This document shows, in pieces, positions 34,599 through 46,156 of a DNA stretch of 58,000 bases. The notes beneath the pieces are model-generated. The model did not search any database and had not been told where the DNA came from. It worked only from the letters and a program-made list of their open reading frames with translations. Origin of the DNA: Cryptomeria japonica. Its lineage: Eukaryota; Streptophyta; Pinopsida; Cupressales; Cupressaceae. Location of the stretch: assembly GCF_030272615.1 (NCBI RefSeq), contig NC_081415.1:264110925-264168924 (forward strand), in the 5' to 3' direction. Position numbers and translations under genes: made by a program. How positions within the stretch are numbered: the first letter of the stretch is position 1; the number at the start of each line of letters is the position of its first letter.

Positions 34599-36318
34599 TT
34601 ATGCAGAGAATCCATAGACCAATCAACTAAGGGAGATCTTTCTCCCAACTCACCTATCCTATTAGGTGATAACTCTTCACTCACTCATAAACCCCTCACA
34701 AGGCTATAGGTTACTCACAAGGCTTCAAAACACCAAAAAAACACCCATGCTTCTAAAATAACCTGCAACCCTTGACATACACTCAACTAGGAAAAAGCAA
34801 CATGATTAGATCTCAATCCCAACTTTCCAACACTTCACCTCTACCAACACCCTTTTGGTAATCACTTACTCAACAACAATCCCTCTCTAGGATTCCCAAA
34901 AGCCACTCACAACATGCAATGGATTCTCACAAATACCTATAACCCTCTTTACATCCTTATGAGGAATTCTCAACTCACTCCATCAATGTTCTCTACCCCC
35001 CCAACCACCCAAGAGAACATCACAATGCTTAATGTGGATTCACTATTTTTTGGATAGTCATACAAAGTGTAGGGACAATCATAATAACCTGAGCCAACAA
35101 CTCTCTCTAGGGATTCCTAATAATTCCAATGGTTACTAGGCACTCCCACACACCTTCCCAAATTTTCCTCCACTCATAAGCATCACTCATTACATCATAA
35201 TCTCAAAATCTCAGTCCACTAGTTCCTAAGGACAACAACATACCCAGTTTTGGGACAATAATAAAATGGTGATTATTTTAGCCAATAAAGGGCCAAAAAA
35301 ACTTGATTAGCTCTACACTAAACCCTCACACCTATCCAAGCCTTCAAAAAACATTTGGGAGCCCAATATTGTAGGTATATCAACCCACACATCACCAATT
35401 TGTTGCCATTTTTAGATTGAGACACAAAAATCAGATTTTGTGTCACCTTTAGCACATGCCAAAACTAGTAGGGATCCCTAAAAAAGAATTTACATGAAAT
35501 AGCATAATATAGTACATTTTTTCACCCATTTTGGGGGTCTTACATTGAATACAAATAAAGTTTTATATCTTTTTATGCTTGATGCCAGCCATAGGTAGGG
35601 TTTGGATATTTTTTACTAAAATTGCTATAACTTTCTCAAAACCAAATGAAATTAAATGAAACCAAAAGGGAAAATTTCTAGATTAACTTATATTTCATAT
35701 CCTATGGATTATCAAGGCAGTTGAATAAATATTAATGGTGAAAAACACATGAGAACAGACTGTAATATTTAGAAAATTCAAGAAAATTGTAGAGGACTTC
35801 AAGTTTTTAATTATTTTCCTCAATGAGATCATCAACCAACCCAAAAATAAGTGTGGGAAGGTAATTTTAAACACTTTTCAGGCCTCCCATCGGTTGTAAC
35901 CACATTGGAAACCAACTTTACTAACAATCACTTAATTGCCCTTTTCAAACACAAAAGTTGCTTTGACAACTTTGCTCCAAATTGCACCTAGACTTGATCC
36001 ATGACTCTCATGACTCAATATTGATCCAAATAGGTAAAAATAGTCCAAAAATACCCTTAAATACCATAAAACAACAATTTTGACCCATTGGGACCTATTT
36101 CCCACAAAATGACAACTTTTGACAATTTGACAATATTTGAGCAATATTGACAACATGACTCTACTAGGACTTAATTTAACATTCAATGGTCTTAATGACA
36201 TTTTTACATAACATATGGTCTTTCAAGACCTTATTGATCACTTTTCACTCTTAAAAACACAAAGGTTTCATAAGTTGCCTCATAGAGGCTTGATAGCAAC
36301 TTAGGTGCTCCTGCACCA
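34599..36318 (-). repeat. 5' LTR of the minus-strand chromovirus
   Basis: 1720 bp, homologous to 22907-24634. On the plus strand it ends CTCCTGCACCA, directly followed by GGGAG. Its inner terminus (TTTATGCAGAG) differs from the partner TGATGCAAAG, so the TG/CA end is damaged here. Confidence 0.88.
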
Positions 36319-36323
36319 GGGAG
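36319..36323. repeat. Right target-site duplication GGGAG
   Basis: Identical to 22902-22906. Confidence 0.85.
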
Positions 36324-36466
36324 AAAGAGAGGGAGTCCTAAGAAGACTTAATGGGTGAGAGAGGGGTCCTAAAAATAAGTTAAATTAAAACTAAATTAAG
36401 TTTAATGCAAAAAAAATTAATATATATAATTTTCTAGTCTAGAGAGAGGTTCTAATATGAGATCCT

Positions 36467-36524
<58 letters not shown>

Positions 36525-37080
36525 CTAAAATGAGATCTAGGAAAAAAAGACTTAAGACCTAAAGGGGGAGAGAGACTAAATTAAAACAAGGTTATTTTTT
36601 ATCCAACCATTTCCAAATTATGTGTGTTACTCTAGATATAGAGGTCATAATTTAAAGACATCCTAGAAAAAGAGAGGTTGTAAAAACAGAGAGGGGTACT
36701 AGAGAGAGAGAGAGAGAGAGAGAGATTCTAAAAAGACTAAGTAGAGAGAAAGAGGAGTTATAAAAATATTTAAGTAGAGCATGATAGACTAATTTCAAAT
36801 TTGATTATTTTTAATGCATTTATTCAAATTGTCTCATAATTTAAAAAAGAACATAAACAATTAAAAATATTTAATCAAAATAACATAATTTAGAAATAAT
36901 TAAGATAAAATTATTTTAAAGATTAATTTAATTAAATTAAAATAATTTAAAATAATTAAGATAAAAATTATTTTAAATATTAGTTTAATTAAAAAATTTA
37001 AAATAATAAAGATAAAATTATTACATAAAAAAATATTTAACTAATCAATTAGCACAATTTAAAGTACGTAATACTTGTAT
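36324..37080. repeat. GA-rich degenerate tandem repeats (right half)
   Basis: Continuation of 22323-22901 across the insertion. It has pure (GA)n runs at about 36470-36522 and 36702-36723, and repeated phrases such as GAGGTCCTAAAA and GGAGTCCTAAGAAGACTTAA. After 36780 it turns into AT-rich sequence with repeated TTAAAATAATTAAGATAAA words. No gene seen. Confidence 0.7.
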
Positions 37081-38270
37081 AATTAAATAGAAATTAAGTA
37101 GAGATACATACGTGCATAATATCTTTGCATTCTTAGCTCTCAATATCTTTCTTCCGTGTCGACTGAATACTTCCTTGAAGTTTTATTTTGTCTTGTGCTC
37201 TTGTTCCCCATGTCCTTAAAATGGCCTTCAAAACCTTCTAATGTCTTCAAACGTCTTAAAAATTGTCACCCATAAAATGACCTTCAAATGCCTTCTTTCA
37301 CCGAAACCTTCCTTGAAAATTCTTAGCTTAAAATGACCTTCAAATGTCTTCTTTCACTAAAAAATGTGAATTACTTTGATATTTTTATTTGAAACAATGA
37401 AATAAAATATCTCTATTTATATGAGATTGTTAATTGTAAAATGTTTGTTTTTACGTCGGTCGGGGTTCCTACAAATGTCAATAGTTAGAAATGGAGGGTT
37501 CAAATGAATACATCTGTTATATGATTGTTTGTCTCATCCATGCTCATTTGAACAATGGTTCGAATGAAATAGGTAGGGTTTGATTGAATCCACTTCCCTC
37601 AAAGGGGTGTTTGAACGAACCCCCTTCCTAGGCATCTCTCCCCCAATCTCCTCAAACTTCTAAGAAATTTTCACCTTCAAACCTCTATTTCAAGGCTCAA
37701 ATGAGAGAATCTTGAAAACCCAAAATGTAGGATGGTAGTCCTCGAAGCAAGATTTCCAATGACTATAATTTTATTACATTGTGAGTTTATTATGATCTTT
37801 TTTTAAAATTTTTACCAAATATAGGTTTTTCATTGAACATGAACTTCTTTGTTCAACACATTTGGAAAAATAGTAAACTAATTCAAAAAAATTCTGAAAA
37901 ATATCTATGCACTAGGTATTGATGTCTTCTTTCTAACAAAAAAAATAAAATTGAATATATATATATATAAAATAAGTTATGTGTTCAAATGTACACCTAT
38001 GTCTAAATTATAATTAGTTGGACTTTAAAACTTAATAAAATGAAAAATATTCAATATATCACTATCAAACCAATTGCATGCACTGGTATTGATGTTACAA
38101 ACCAAAAGTTGAAATAATTGAGTTTTTCTCATTTAGATAAAAAAAGTTATGCGTTAAGGCAAGTATCCTTGTTTCTAGCTTCCTTAAGACATCAAATTAG
38201 GGCTATGTTCTCATCTTAGGGGGGGGGCATGCATATCACCCTCTTTGTACCATATTGTACCTTATCTTTC
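37081..38270. other. Non-coding; possible minus-strand promoter area
   Basis: No gene seen. The phrase AAAATGACCTTCAAATG-CCTTCTTTCAC recurs at about 37275-37305 and 37328-37358, a short local duplication. Words built around GGTTT(C/G)AATGAA recur at 37495-37625. The remainder is AT-rich. Confidence 0.45.
37411..37421 (-). promoter_or_regulatory. Possible TATA box
   Basis: TATAAATAGAG in the minus sense. With the chromovirus removed it would lie about 1.7 kb upstream of the first recognised transposase-like exon, in the right orientation. Sequence match only. Confidence 0.2.
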
Positions 38271-38299
38271 CACATCTAAAACGGGGTGTTCAGACTCAA

Positions 38300-38870
38300 A
38301 AAAAGAGAAAACAAACTCTTATATGAGATGCTTCATGCCTGAAACCAGACACAACATTTGATATATGCCTTAGATGGGGTGCACATTCCCAAAACAAAAA
38401 GAAACAAACTCTTACATGGGATGTCCTCAAAACCAGGAATATATGTCTTAAACAAGGTTACACATTCTTGAAACCAGAGAACACAAACTCTTATATGAGA
38501 TGTTCTTGAAACTAGACATTCGCCCCTTGGCATTTACATTTGAATTATATGTCTTAAACAGGTTTATGCATGCTCAAAACCAAAGGAAAAAAAACTCTTA
38601 TATGAGGTGCTACATACTTGAAACCAAAAATCACTCACACACATGCATGAGGATGATTAGAACTAGAAAAACATAGCTAGACTATTCCTACTCTCGTCTC
38701 CAACATGGATCACCTAGAAAAAACACATCTAGAGTTTGTATCAATGTCCTTTTTCACCATTCTTCTCATGGACCACCTAAAAAAACATATCTAGTGTGTA
38801 TCCATTCTCTATTTCTCTTTCTTCTCATGAGCTTATATCTTTGCTATTAGTAGTTCATGGATGATGTATG
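38300..38870 (+). repeat. Short tandem-like repeats, probable retroelement 3' untranslated region
   Basis: The phrase AACAAACTCTTATATGAGAT, with small changes, occurs about four times (near 38306, 38402, 38474 and 38590), each with a CTTGAAACCAGA-like partner. A second unit starting CATGGA(T/C)CACCTA is repeated at 38704 and 38767 (period about 63). Tat-lineage elements are known for variable tandem repeats in the 3' untranslated region, and a 3' LTR follows at 39244. Confidence 0.6.
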
Positions 38871-39228
38871 CTTTTCTCTTTTATGTGATCACTTGTGTTG
38901 TTGAGATGGAGTTTTTTCAAGAATAATATTAGTGGTTGAGACAATTTTGATATCGAGGTCTCTTCAGCTAGTTGACTTGAAGTCTTGTTTTGATTTTTAT
39001 CTTTTGTGTTGTGTGTCTTTTTTCCTTTGTTTTTGTTTGCCTTTTTATTTTTGTCTATTTTTGTGTTCCCTTGCATGTGTTTGAGTGAGTTAAGATCCTA
39101 AGATCGGGGGCTTAGTTCCTCAAAATTAGCAGTCTTATACTCCTTCTGATTGTGCTCCTCATTTCTCCTCTCTTTCATCTCTTTCATTTACTTTACTATG
39201 AGTATTTGCATAGGCTCATACTCTCACT
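38871..39228 (+). other. Non-coding stretch before the LTR
   Basis: T-rich (TTTTGTTTGCC words), no coding motif; the minus frame at 38855-39076 is Lys/Asn low-complexity. Read as the end of a retroelement 3' untranslated region because a purine tract and an LTR follow. Confidence 0.5.
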
Positions 39229-39243
39229 AAAGTGGGGGATAAA
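39229..39243 (+). other. Polypurine tract
   Basis: AAAGTGGGGGATAAA, nearly identical to the tract AAAGTGGGGGCTAAA that adjoins the minus-strand LTR at 57765. Confidence 0.75.
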
Positions 39244-40383
39244 AGTAGCAGTGTAAATTGTCACTCGTCCAATTTACACCTCATGTTTGTGCCCCTATTT
39301 TAGTGTGTCTCCCTCTCATCTCTTATCTAGGTTTGTTCCTTGGCTTAACTCAAATTTTGATGCCATTTACACCTACCAAATGACTCTCTAGAGGGATGTC
39401 ATCCTCTTTGGGCCTAAATTATGGTCCTTGATTGAGGAGGACTAGGGCGTGAACACCCTTGTCCCTCTCAATGGGGCCCATTTTTCAAGTGGATGATGGG
39501 ACCTATCTCTCCGATGAGAAATGAAATTGATGGCTCTACATGATAGTTGGAGGAGGGCATAATTGATAAATTGACCTAGTATCTCATATATAAAGACATT
39601 TTATTAACCTAATTTCATCTAAGAAAGCATTCTAAGTCTCCATATTTAAGTAATTAAGTATTCAAGTTTTCAAGCATTCATCATCAAGCATTTCTAAAGA
39701 TCTTAAAGGCTGCATATTCTTCATTCAACCATTGTAGTAAAAATTACATCATTCATATGCATGAATGTGTGTGTAATTGGGATTTTTTCATATTCATGCC
39801 ATTCCATACAAAATATATGATTACATTCAAGAAGAAAATCATCATTATCAATCATTGCAAATATGAGGTATGTCTTTTCATTGTTTATTTCAGTATTTAT
39901 AATATTTTATTCAATGTTAATTATTAAACCAAGGTTTGAATTAGGAAAACCCCTATTCCCAATTTATTTCCCTTCTTTAGTGTGCATAGGAGTAGGTATG
40001 GAGTTATGATCTTTAGAATTGACTTTATTTAAAGTAATAAACAGATCCCCTTTTAGAGTGTGAAGGAATAGAGCGACCATCATCCCTATCCTATAAAATT
40101 AGGAGCTCCATCTAGGAATATGTATGAATACTCTTATATTCCTCAGATCCAAGTTTGTGGCTCAATTCGATGGCTCTAGATCACTATTTGCGCATAATTA
40201 CTTCAATTCCAACCCATTTTCCCTAATTTCAACATCTTCAACAATTCAATTCAACTCAAGGGAAAGAATAGGAACACTTAAAACCCACCTTGGAATTAGA
40301 TTAGAATCTAGATCTATTAGGTTTAGAAAAATTAGTGGTTTTAGTACATTCAATGGTGGAAACCCTAATTTTCACCCATCACA
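39244..40383 (+). repeat. 3' LTR of a decayed Tat-like element
   Basis: About 1140 bp. It follows a polypurine tract and starts AGTAGCAGTGTAAATTGTCAC. This aligns with TGTAGCA...TAAAATTGTGACAC of the 57765 LTR, so the TG has probably mutated to AG. It ends CATCACA. TATATAAAG at 39587-39595 is a plausible TATA box. The last 360 bases match 17280-17667. No body is recognisable upstream beyond the 3' untranslated region, and no target duplication can be checked. Confidence 0.65.
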
Positions 40384-41811
40384 GGTATAATTTTCATATT
40401 GATGGCATTTCTAATTGTCATCTATTAGATAGCGACTATATCCTCTTAATATGATAAACCTTTTCTCACATCCCTTTCTTTTGGTTAAACCAATTGTACC
40501 AAACTTGACATAGTTAATAGAAGAAAGTGGAAAGAGAAGTTCACAAATACAAATATTGTGTTATGTGAAAAAAAAAAAAAAGAAAAAAAAGTCAAAACAT
40601 AAGTTGGAAGTCATGAGCATTGTTTTAGGCATCTAGAATAAATTCATAGGAACATGAGTAGAAAATTTAGAAGTTGTGAAGAGTTTATAAGGAACACTAG
40701 AATTTTGCATTCACAAGCTAAAAATACACACACATTCACAACCATAATCCTTTGAATTATAATCATAAGAAATAGAGAATAACCAACCATAAACATTCTT
40801 CAAATCATGTGGTCATGAATCATTTAGTAAGGGGAGACATAACACACAAAACAAATGCTGCAATTATTTCTTAAACAATTAACCATGGTTCCTTTTCTAC
40901 CAAAATTTTGGAGTTGCAAAGTTGCACCATCAAAGAACAACACATCAGAGGTTGTGTAGGCCCTTTTCTTAACAAAAATTATATAAATCATGAGGTTTGA
41001 GGGGTATGCGGAGGATCATGGTGGGCCACAAAGACCCTTAAGTAGCAATGAAAATTTTGAAAAACAAAGGTAAGCAACTTGACGTAAAAATTTGAATAAG
41101 TTTTAACATTATTTAAAAAATATGTAAGAATAAAATCCATAGAAAATTGAATGTAGTTTCTAAGCTACTAGTTTTTTTTTGGAAAAAAAAATCTATTTGA
41201 TGAAAATTTGAAATATCAATGCAGTAGTACTAAAATTTCACGAAAAAGATAAGAAGCAAGTGTTTGTCGGACCACCCTAACCACAATCAAATCATAATAT
41301 TTTTTATAAGATTTTAGATATAAGTAGAAGACTCATGTATGGATGTGACACATATTTTTTGTATTTTTTTAAATAAATAATTAATAATGATTTTTTTATG
41401 ACAACTTTTTAAAAATATAAAAAACTCATATGTCTAACCACCATAACTTGGTCAAAAATTTATGAAATTCAATTTTATTTTTTAATCCTATAGTATGTGA
41501 AGCATAGAATGTGATAGATGTTTTGGATTCTAAAAATGTGATACCATTAAAAAGTTATAGATGTTTTTCAATCAACCTATGAATCAACACTTTAGTCAAG
41601 ATTCAATTAGAAAATGAATAATAATTATTTATTAAAGTCAAAATAAGGAAAAATTTATATTGTTGGAAAGTTGGGAATCTCCTTAAAAATCCCTTTTTGT
41701 TTCATCAATATTGGCTAGGAAAAAAGTAATCAACCACCAGGGCGAAGTCTAGAAAAGCAAGGAAAATTCCTAAACACATTTTTTCTATTGACTTTTTCAG
41801 GTTTTGTATGT
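40384..41811. other. Non-coding AT-rich stretch
   Basis: No gene or repeat family seen. A poly-A run with one G lies at 40568-40591. Frames are short and unrecognisable. Confidence 0.5.
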
Positions 41812-42054
41812 CCTAGCCAAATCCCAAAGAAATATTGAGGAAAATAACAAGAATGCAAATTTTTGTCAAAGGTAACAGATATCCGATAATATGGATATAT
41901 GATTTTTATTATTTTTTCATAAATATAATCTCTCTCTCTAAATCCCTTTCCCCTTCTCTCCCTACACATCCTAGCCAAATCCCAAAGCAATCCTGAGGCA
42001 AATACCAAGGTTGCAGATTTTTGTCAAAGGTGTCGATTTTTCTTTCATAAATAC

Positions 42055-42101
<47 letters not shown>

Positions 42102-42466
42102 ACTTCCATCTTCTCCCCTCCCCTCCCCCTAATTACTCTCTCTCTATATCCATTTCCCCTTCTCTCCCTATCTCTTTTTTTATACTTCCACCTCCTTCCC
42201 TCTCCCCTCCCCCTAATTACTCTCGCTCTCTCCCCCTCCTCCCCCTAATTACTCTCTCTAGATCCCTCTCTCTCTCTCTCTCTCTTGATACTTCCATCTT
42301 CTCCCCTGCCCTCCCCCTAATTACTCTCTCTCTATATCCATTTCCCCTTCTCTCCCTATCTCTTTTTTTATACTTCCACCTCCTTCCCTCTCCCCTCCCC
42401 CTAATTACTCTCGCTCTCTCTCCCTCCTCCTCCTAATTACTCTCTCTAGATCCCTTTCTCTTTTTT

Positions 42467-42554
<88 letters not shown>

Positions 42555-42768
42555 TGACCACCCCTCAAGCCCTTTCTCCTTCTCTCCTTATCTCTCCCTC
42601 TCCCTTTCCCCTTCTCTTATGAGCCTTTTCCCCTTCTCTCCTTATCTCTCCCTCTCACTTTCCCCTTCTCTCCCTTGCCCACCCCTAGAGCCCTTTCCCC
42701 TTCTCTCCTTATCTCTCTCTCCCTTTCCCCTTCTCTCCTTATTCCCTTATCTCTCTCCTTATCCTAAC
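41812..42768. repeat. Pyrimidine-rich tandem repeat tract
   Basis: A unit beginning TCCTAGCCAAATCCCAAAG is repeated at 41812 and 41969 (period about 157). A CT-rich unit of about 189 bases, beginning GATACTTCCATCTTCTCCCC, is repeated at 42100 and 42289 with few changes. Pure (CT)n runs cover about 42059-42098 and 42471-42551. After 42560 there are further CCCTTTCCCCTTCTCTC units. The open plus frames here (Ser/Leu/Pro-rich) are repeat artefacts. Confidence 0.9.
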
Positions 42769-42970
42769 AAGGTATCAAATATTAGATATCTGATACCTTT
42801 GAGAAAGGACACCAACCAAATTGTTGGTGCCCATATGAAAATTTATCAGATATCAAATATAATCCGATATCAGATATCTTTTCATTTGGGCACCAAAAAA
42901 ATTGTTGGCGCCCATATGAAAAGATGGAATAATATCAGATATTTGATATTATCTAATATCAAATACTTGA
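42769..42970. repeat. Cluster of inverted repeats and GATATC words
   Basis: 42769-42799 is a hairpin with arms AAGGTATCA / TGATACCTT. TTGGTGCCCATATGAAAA (42824-42841) is inverted at 42879-42896 with one mismatch and repeated directly at 42905-42922. About six ATATCAGATAT-like words fill the gaps. It lies between the CT tract and the plus-strand transposase-like gene and may be a subterminal or terminal repeat of that element. Confidence 0.75.
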
Positions 42971-43255
42971 GCCACACAAAATAGGACAATGGGTCATTTT
43001 GTGCATTCTAGTGGTCCCTACATTCTTTTTGCAAGTAACAAACATGGGTTTTTAGATAGATAGAGACACAATTCTTCTTTTTTGAGAATCTCTTACACAA
43101 CTTTGTCATTGGCAATAATTTTTTAGCATCTTTATGGAGGTATAAGGTGAAGCAGTAGTCATCAAAAGCAAAAATGTAAAAAAGAACTTTCAAAAGATTA
43201 GATTGAAGCATATAGACAAAGAGATAGAGAAAGTCATAGGAAGAAAAAACAAGGT

Positions 43256-43640
43256 ATGTCAAATATTGGTGAAGCCTCTACAAATATTATTTCAAGTGAA
43301 GAGGAAATTGAATATGCAAATGTTGAGCTTGATTTTGAAAATGAAAATGAAATTGTAGATATTGATATTGGAATTGTTGAACATGATATTCAAATTAGGA
43401 ATGGAAATGTTAAAATTGATATTCAAAATGTTCAACATGATATTGAATTTAGAAATGAAAATGTTGAAATTGATTTTTTAAAATGTTCAACATGCTATTG
43501 AATTTGGAAATGAAAATGTGGTAATTGAAAGTGAAAATGTTGGAATTGATATTGAAGGTGAAAATGTTGAACCAAGTGAACATTATGTATCACCAAATAA
43601 CATGATAAATGAAGACCCTCCCATGGAAGAAATTCAAGGC
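43256..43640 (+). pseudogene. Transposase-like plus copy, repetitive acidic N-terminus
   Basis: Begins MSNIGEASTNIISSEEE and then repeats an Asn/Glu/Ile-rich unit (ENVEID, DIEFRNENVEID) about five times, with the DNA unit near 54 bases (GAAAATGTTGAAATTGAT-like). A frameshift at about 43480 does not stop the repeats, which continue to about 43590. The unit is probably unstable, like other coding minisatellites. Confidence 0.5.
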
Positions 43641-44591
43641 TTTCAAGAACTCCAAAATGGTTACTTGAAATTAATCAGAATATTATAGACAATCTTGAAG
43701 GTAAGAGGTCAACATGAACCATTTGATTGTGGGCTATGCAATTTTTCAACCAATATTTTAGCAATAAGACATTGACCGAGCAACGCCAACTTTTTGTACA
43801 ATTGCTAAAGATGCCAAAGATGAGACTCTTGCTAGCCAAATTTAAGATTCGTGTGAACAAGAAAATGGAGAAATTTTTTATTATTGTCAAAAATATTTTT
43901 TAATACTCTCAATTATATTGGAAAAAATAACAAGGAAAAGGATAAGAGAGATGCTAAAAGAGCGATTACAACCTCCTTAGTAAGACTTCATTTGAGAAAG
44001 TATTTCTTTATGAGATAAACTTTTGTTGATTTGAATATAATTCGTAAAACTTTTGATAGAGCACTTGCAAGAACAAAAAGACTCGATGGTCCTATTCAAA
44101 ATGATACATGAGCTTTTGGTGGGAGGCTTTCACGTGTTGATAAGAAGTTGACCGATAATGTAAAGGATGAAATTCAACATTTTTGGCACTCTAACTCTAG
44201 AGTATCACCCAATGTAAAGGATATTTTAAAGTTAAGGATTGGAAATCAAGATGACACATTGCATCCTAAACATTTCTTGGAATCAAGCCAAAAAATGATG
44301 TACAATTTTTTTGACACACATCCAACTTTGTAGATCTCACAAAGGGTTTTTGAATCTTTGAAGCCATTTTATTGTGTACCTATTAAGTTCAAAATAATTG
44401 TTGTTGCAAATACCATGTGGATTTTTCAATCTACCATGAACTATTATGATATATTTTTTATACTTTGCATACAAACGAAATGTTGTAGGAGTGTGGTGTA
44501 ATGCAACTTTTGAGATCATCAAGAGACTTGCTAGATCTATTTTTATGTTCTAGAGATGATGGATACTTTTTATATAGAAATGATTGTTTAA

Positions 44592-45675
44592 ATGAGAAAT
44601 GCTCACAATGTGGTGTCTTGCAAAAAATTTATTTTGTCTTTTCATGAGGATAGCGAACATGAATTTGGAAAGAATATTGTTGAGAAAAAGAGATATGAGA
44701 TAGTGAAATATAATTTTAAGAGTGGAGGTGAAAGTTCTAGATACGAATTGGTCTCTAGAGAAGTTAGTGTTGTTGATTTTATTTCAATTTTTAAGGAAAA
44801 TATTTTCTACAAGTATGCAAGGCATACCCATAGGTCTCAATGGTTGGATCAACAATTTAGGATGTGTAAGAGCTCTTTCCCAATTGGCACTATTATATTA
44901 GTGGTCGATTTTGTAGAAAACTGTACATTGCAGCCACAAGATGAGGTATAGGCTCAATATACAATTCCATTTAGATTGCTATTTTTGTTCGCATAACATA
45001 TAGACATGCCCTTGATAGTACAAAAGAGGTTAGGAAGATAATCAGGGAGTACCATTTTTATATGAGTGATGATAGATCTCACTCCTCCGAGTCTCATTTG
45101 GTCCAATAACTGCATAGGTCAATTCAAGAATACCTGTATGTTTTATTGGTTGAGTAAAATGCATGCAGAGAGGGGTGTACCTCAAATTTTTATTTTTTTA
45201 AAAGTTGGGCATGGGAAAGGGGAGCATGATTGAGTAGGTGCATGTTTGAAGAGAGCTCTAGTTAAGGAACAATTGAGGATTTCAGGTGCTAAATTTTATG
45301 ATGCACATTTTATTGTTGATTGGTGTACTTTAGCAATGACATAGGGAGAGAAACTTGATTTAGCAGTGCACGTATTCTTTTGGTTGGTTGAGGAGGGCAC
45401 ATTAGGAGATAGACTAGATTGTTAGACAATAAAATATTCTTCAAAGATGCATTCATTTTGTAGCTCAGATGCAAGTACATGGACCATTTGGACACGAGAG
45501 TTAGCTTGTTTTTGTCATAATTGTATTCGGTATAACTGGGATTAATGCAAGTCAAGTGAGTGGATGGATACATGGGTTCCACAATATCTAACTCCTTTAT
45601 CTCAAACAATATCCATGCCAAATGATGACATAAAAAGTTCAGTTGAGTATGACTATCTTTCAGATCTTCTATAGC
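44592..45675 (+). pseudogene. Transposase-like plus copy, catalytic and C-terminal part
   Basis: Holds all three acidic blocks and the Cys-rich end. VDFVEN lies at about 44905, SDD at about 45065 and GHGKGEHD at 45207. Stops follow DEV, HD and MT. The segment VHVFFWLVEEGTLGDRLDC, then HSFCSSDASTWTIW, is better kept than in the minus copy. No terminal inverted repeat was identified. Confidence 0.55.
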
Positions 45676-45690
45676 TAGGACATGTTTTTG

Positions 45691-46156
45691 TAGTTGTTAA
45701 TACAAACATCCTTATGGTTCATTAGATTCATTATGCTTAGGTTCATTAATTTATTTGGTTAATAAACTTATTATTCTCATGGCTTGGGAATGCAGGGATT
45801 ACTAAAAATCATGGACATACATGACTCAACTACTTTAATACAAAAATCAAGGGTTACAAAAATCATGAACATATTGGAGTTTATGTTACTTTCATTGTTA
45901 AATTACTTTTACTCGGTATTCTTTCTTTAATATTGATATTTTATATAATATTGCAATGTAGGTGTCTTTGAGAGTACTAGTGGTTGGAGCTATGCATTAG
46001 GGAATGTGGAAATCATAATCAAATGTATTAGTTATGTATCTAGGATTTCTTGATAGCATTGATGTATTTGTACAAGATGATATTGATGTGGTTGTATTGA
46101 TGATATACGAGGTATTTTTACATGATGAGATTGATGTGGCTATATTGATGCCTATA
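45691..46156. other. Non-coding stretch with a short duplication
   Basis: No gene seen. Near 46030-46150 a unit like GATGATATTGATGTGG(T/C)T-TATTGATG appears twice about 60 bases apart. Confidence 0.45.

Larger units (their letters stand above)
22907..36318 (-). mobile_element. Chromovirus-type gypsy element, reduced to gag and protease, minus strand
   Basis: LTRs at 34599-36318 (5' in its own sense) and 22907-24634 (3') align end to end. The perfect 5-bp duplication GGGAG flanks them. In its own sense the LTR starts TGGTG(C/T)AGGAGCACC. A degenerate Met-type PBS lies at 34584-34595. Its interior holds a decayed gag (33496-34536) and protease (33022-33495), then the nested plus-strand chromovirus (25114-32976), then only 474 bases before the 3' LTR. 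RT, RNase H and integrase are missing. Either they were deleted before the nested insertion, or this is a short non-autonomous form like the TR-GAG class. Gag and protease resemble those of the nested element, so the two are related families. Confidence 0.88.
43256..45690 (+). pseudogene. Decayed DDE-transposase-like gene, plus-strand copy
   Basis: Homologue of the minus-strand gene at 19183-22298. After a repeat-rich acidic N-terminus come HFWHSNSRVSPNVKDILK (44168-44235), ISQRVFESLKPFY, a CSQCG motif (about 44605), SQWLDQQFRMCKSSFPIG, VVDFVENCTLQPQDEV (first acidic block), REYHFYMSDDRSH (second), VGHGKGEHD (third, 45204), GACLKRALVKEQL, IVDWC, and the Cys-rich end ELACFCHNCIRYNWD. No introns are obvious here, unlike the minus copy. 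It has many in-frame stops and at least one frame change between the N-terminus and the middle, so it is a pseudogene. From 44100 onward most blocks share one frame. Function as a transposase is inferred. Confidence 0.65.

Noticed and set aside
39244-40383. Solo LTR
   Set aside because: A polypurine tract and 3' untranslated-like repeats precede it, and no matching 5-base duplication flanks it.
42011-42436. 141-codon Ser/Leu/Pro-rich frame
   Set aside because: Translation of the CT-rich tandem repeats; no protein-like composition.
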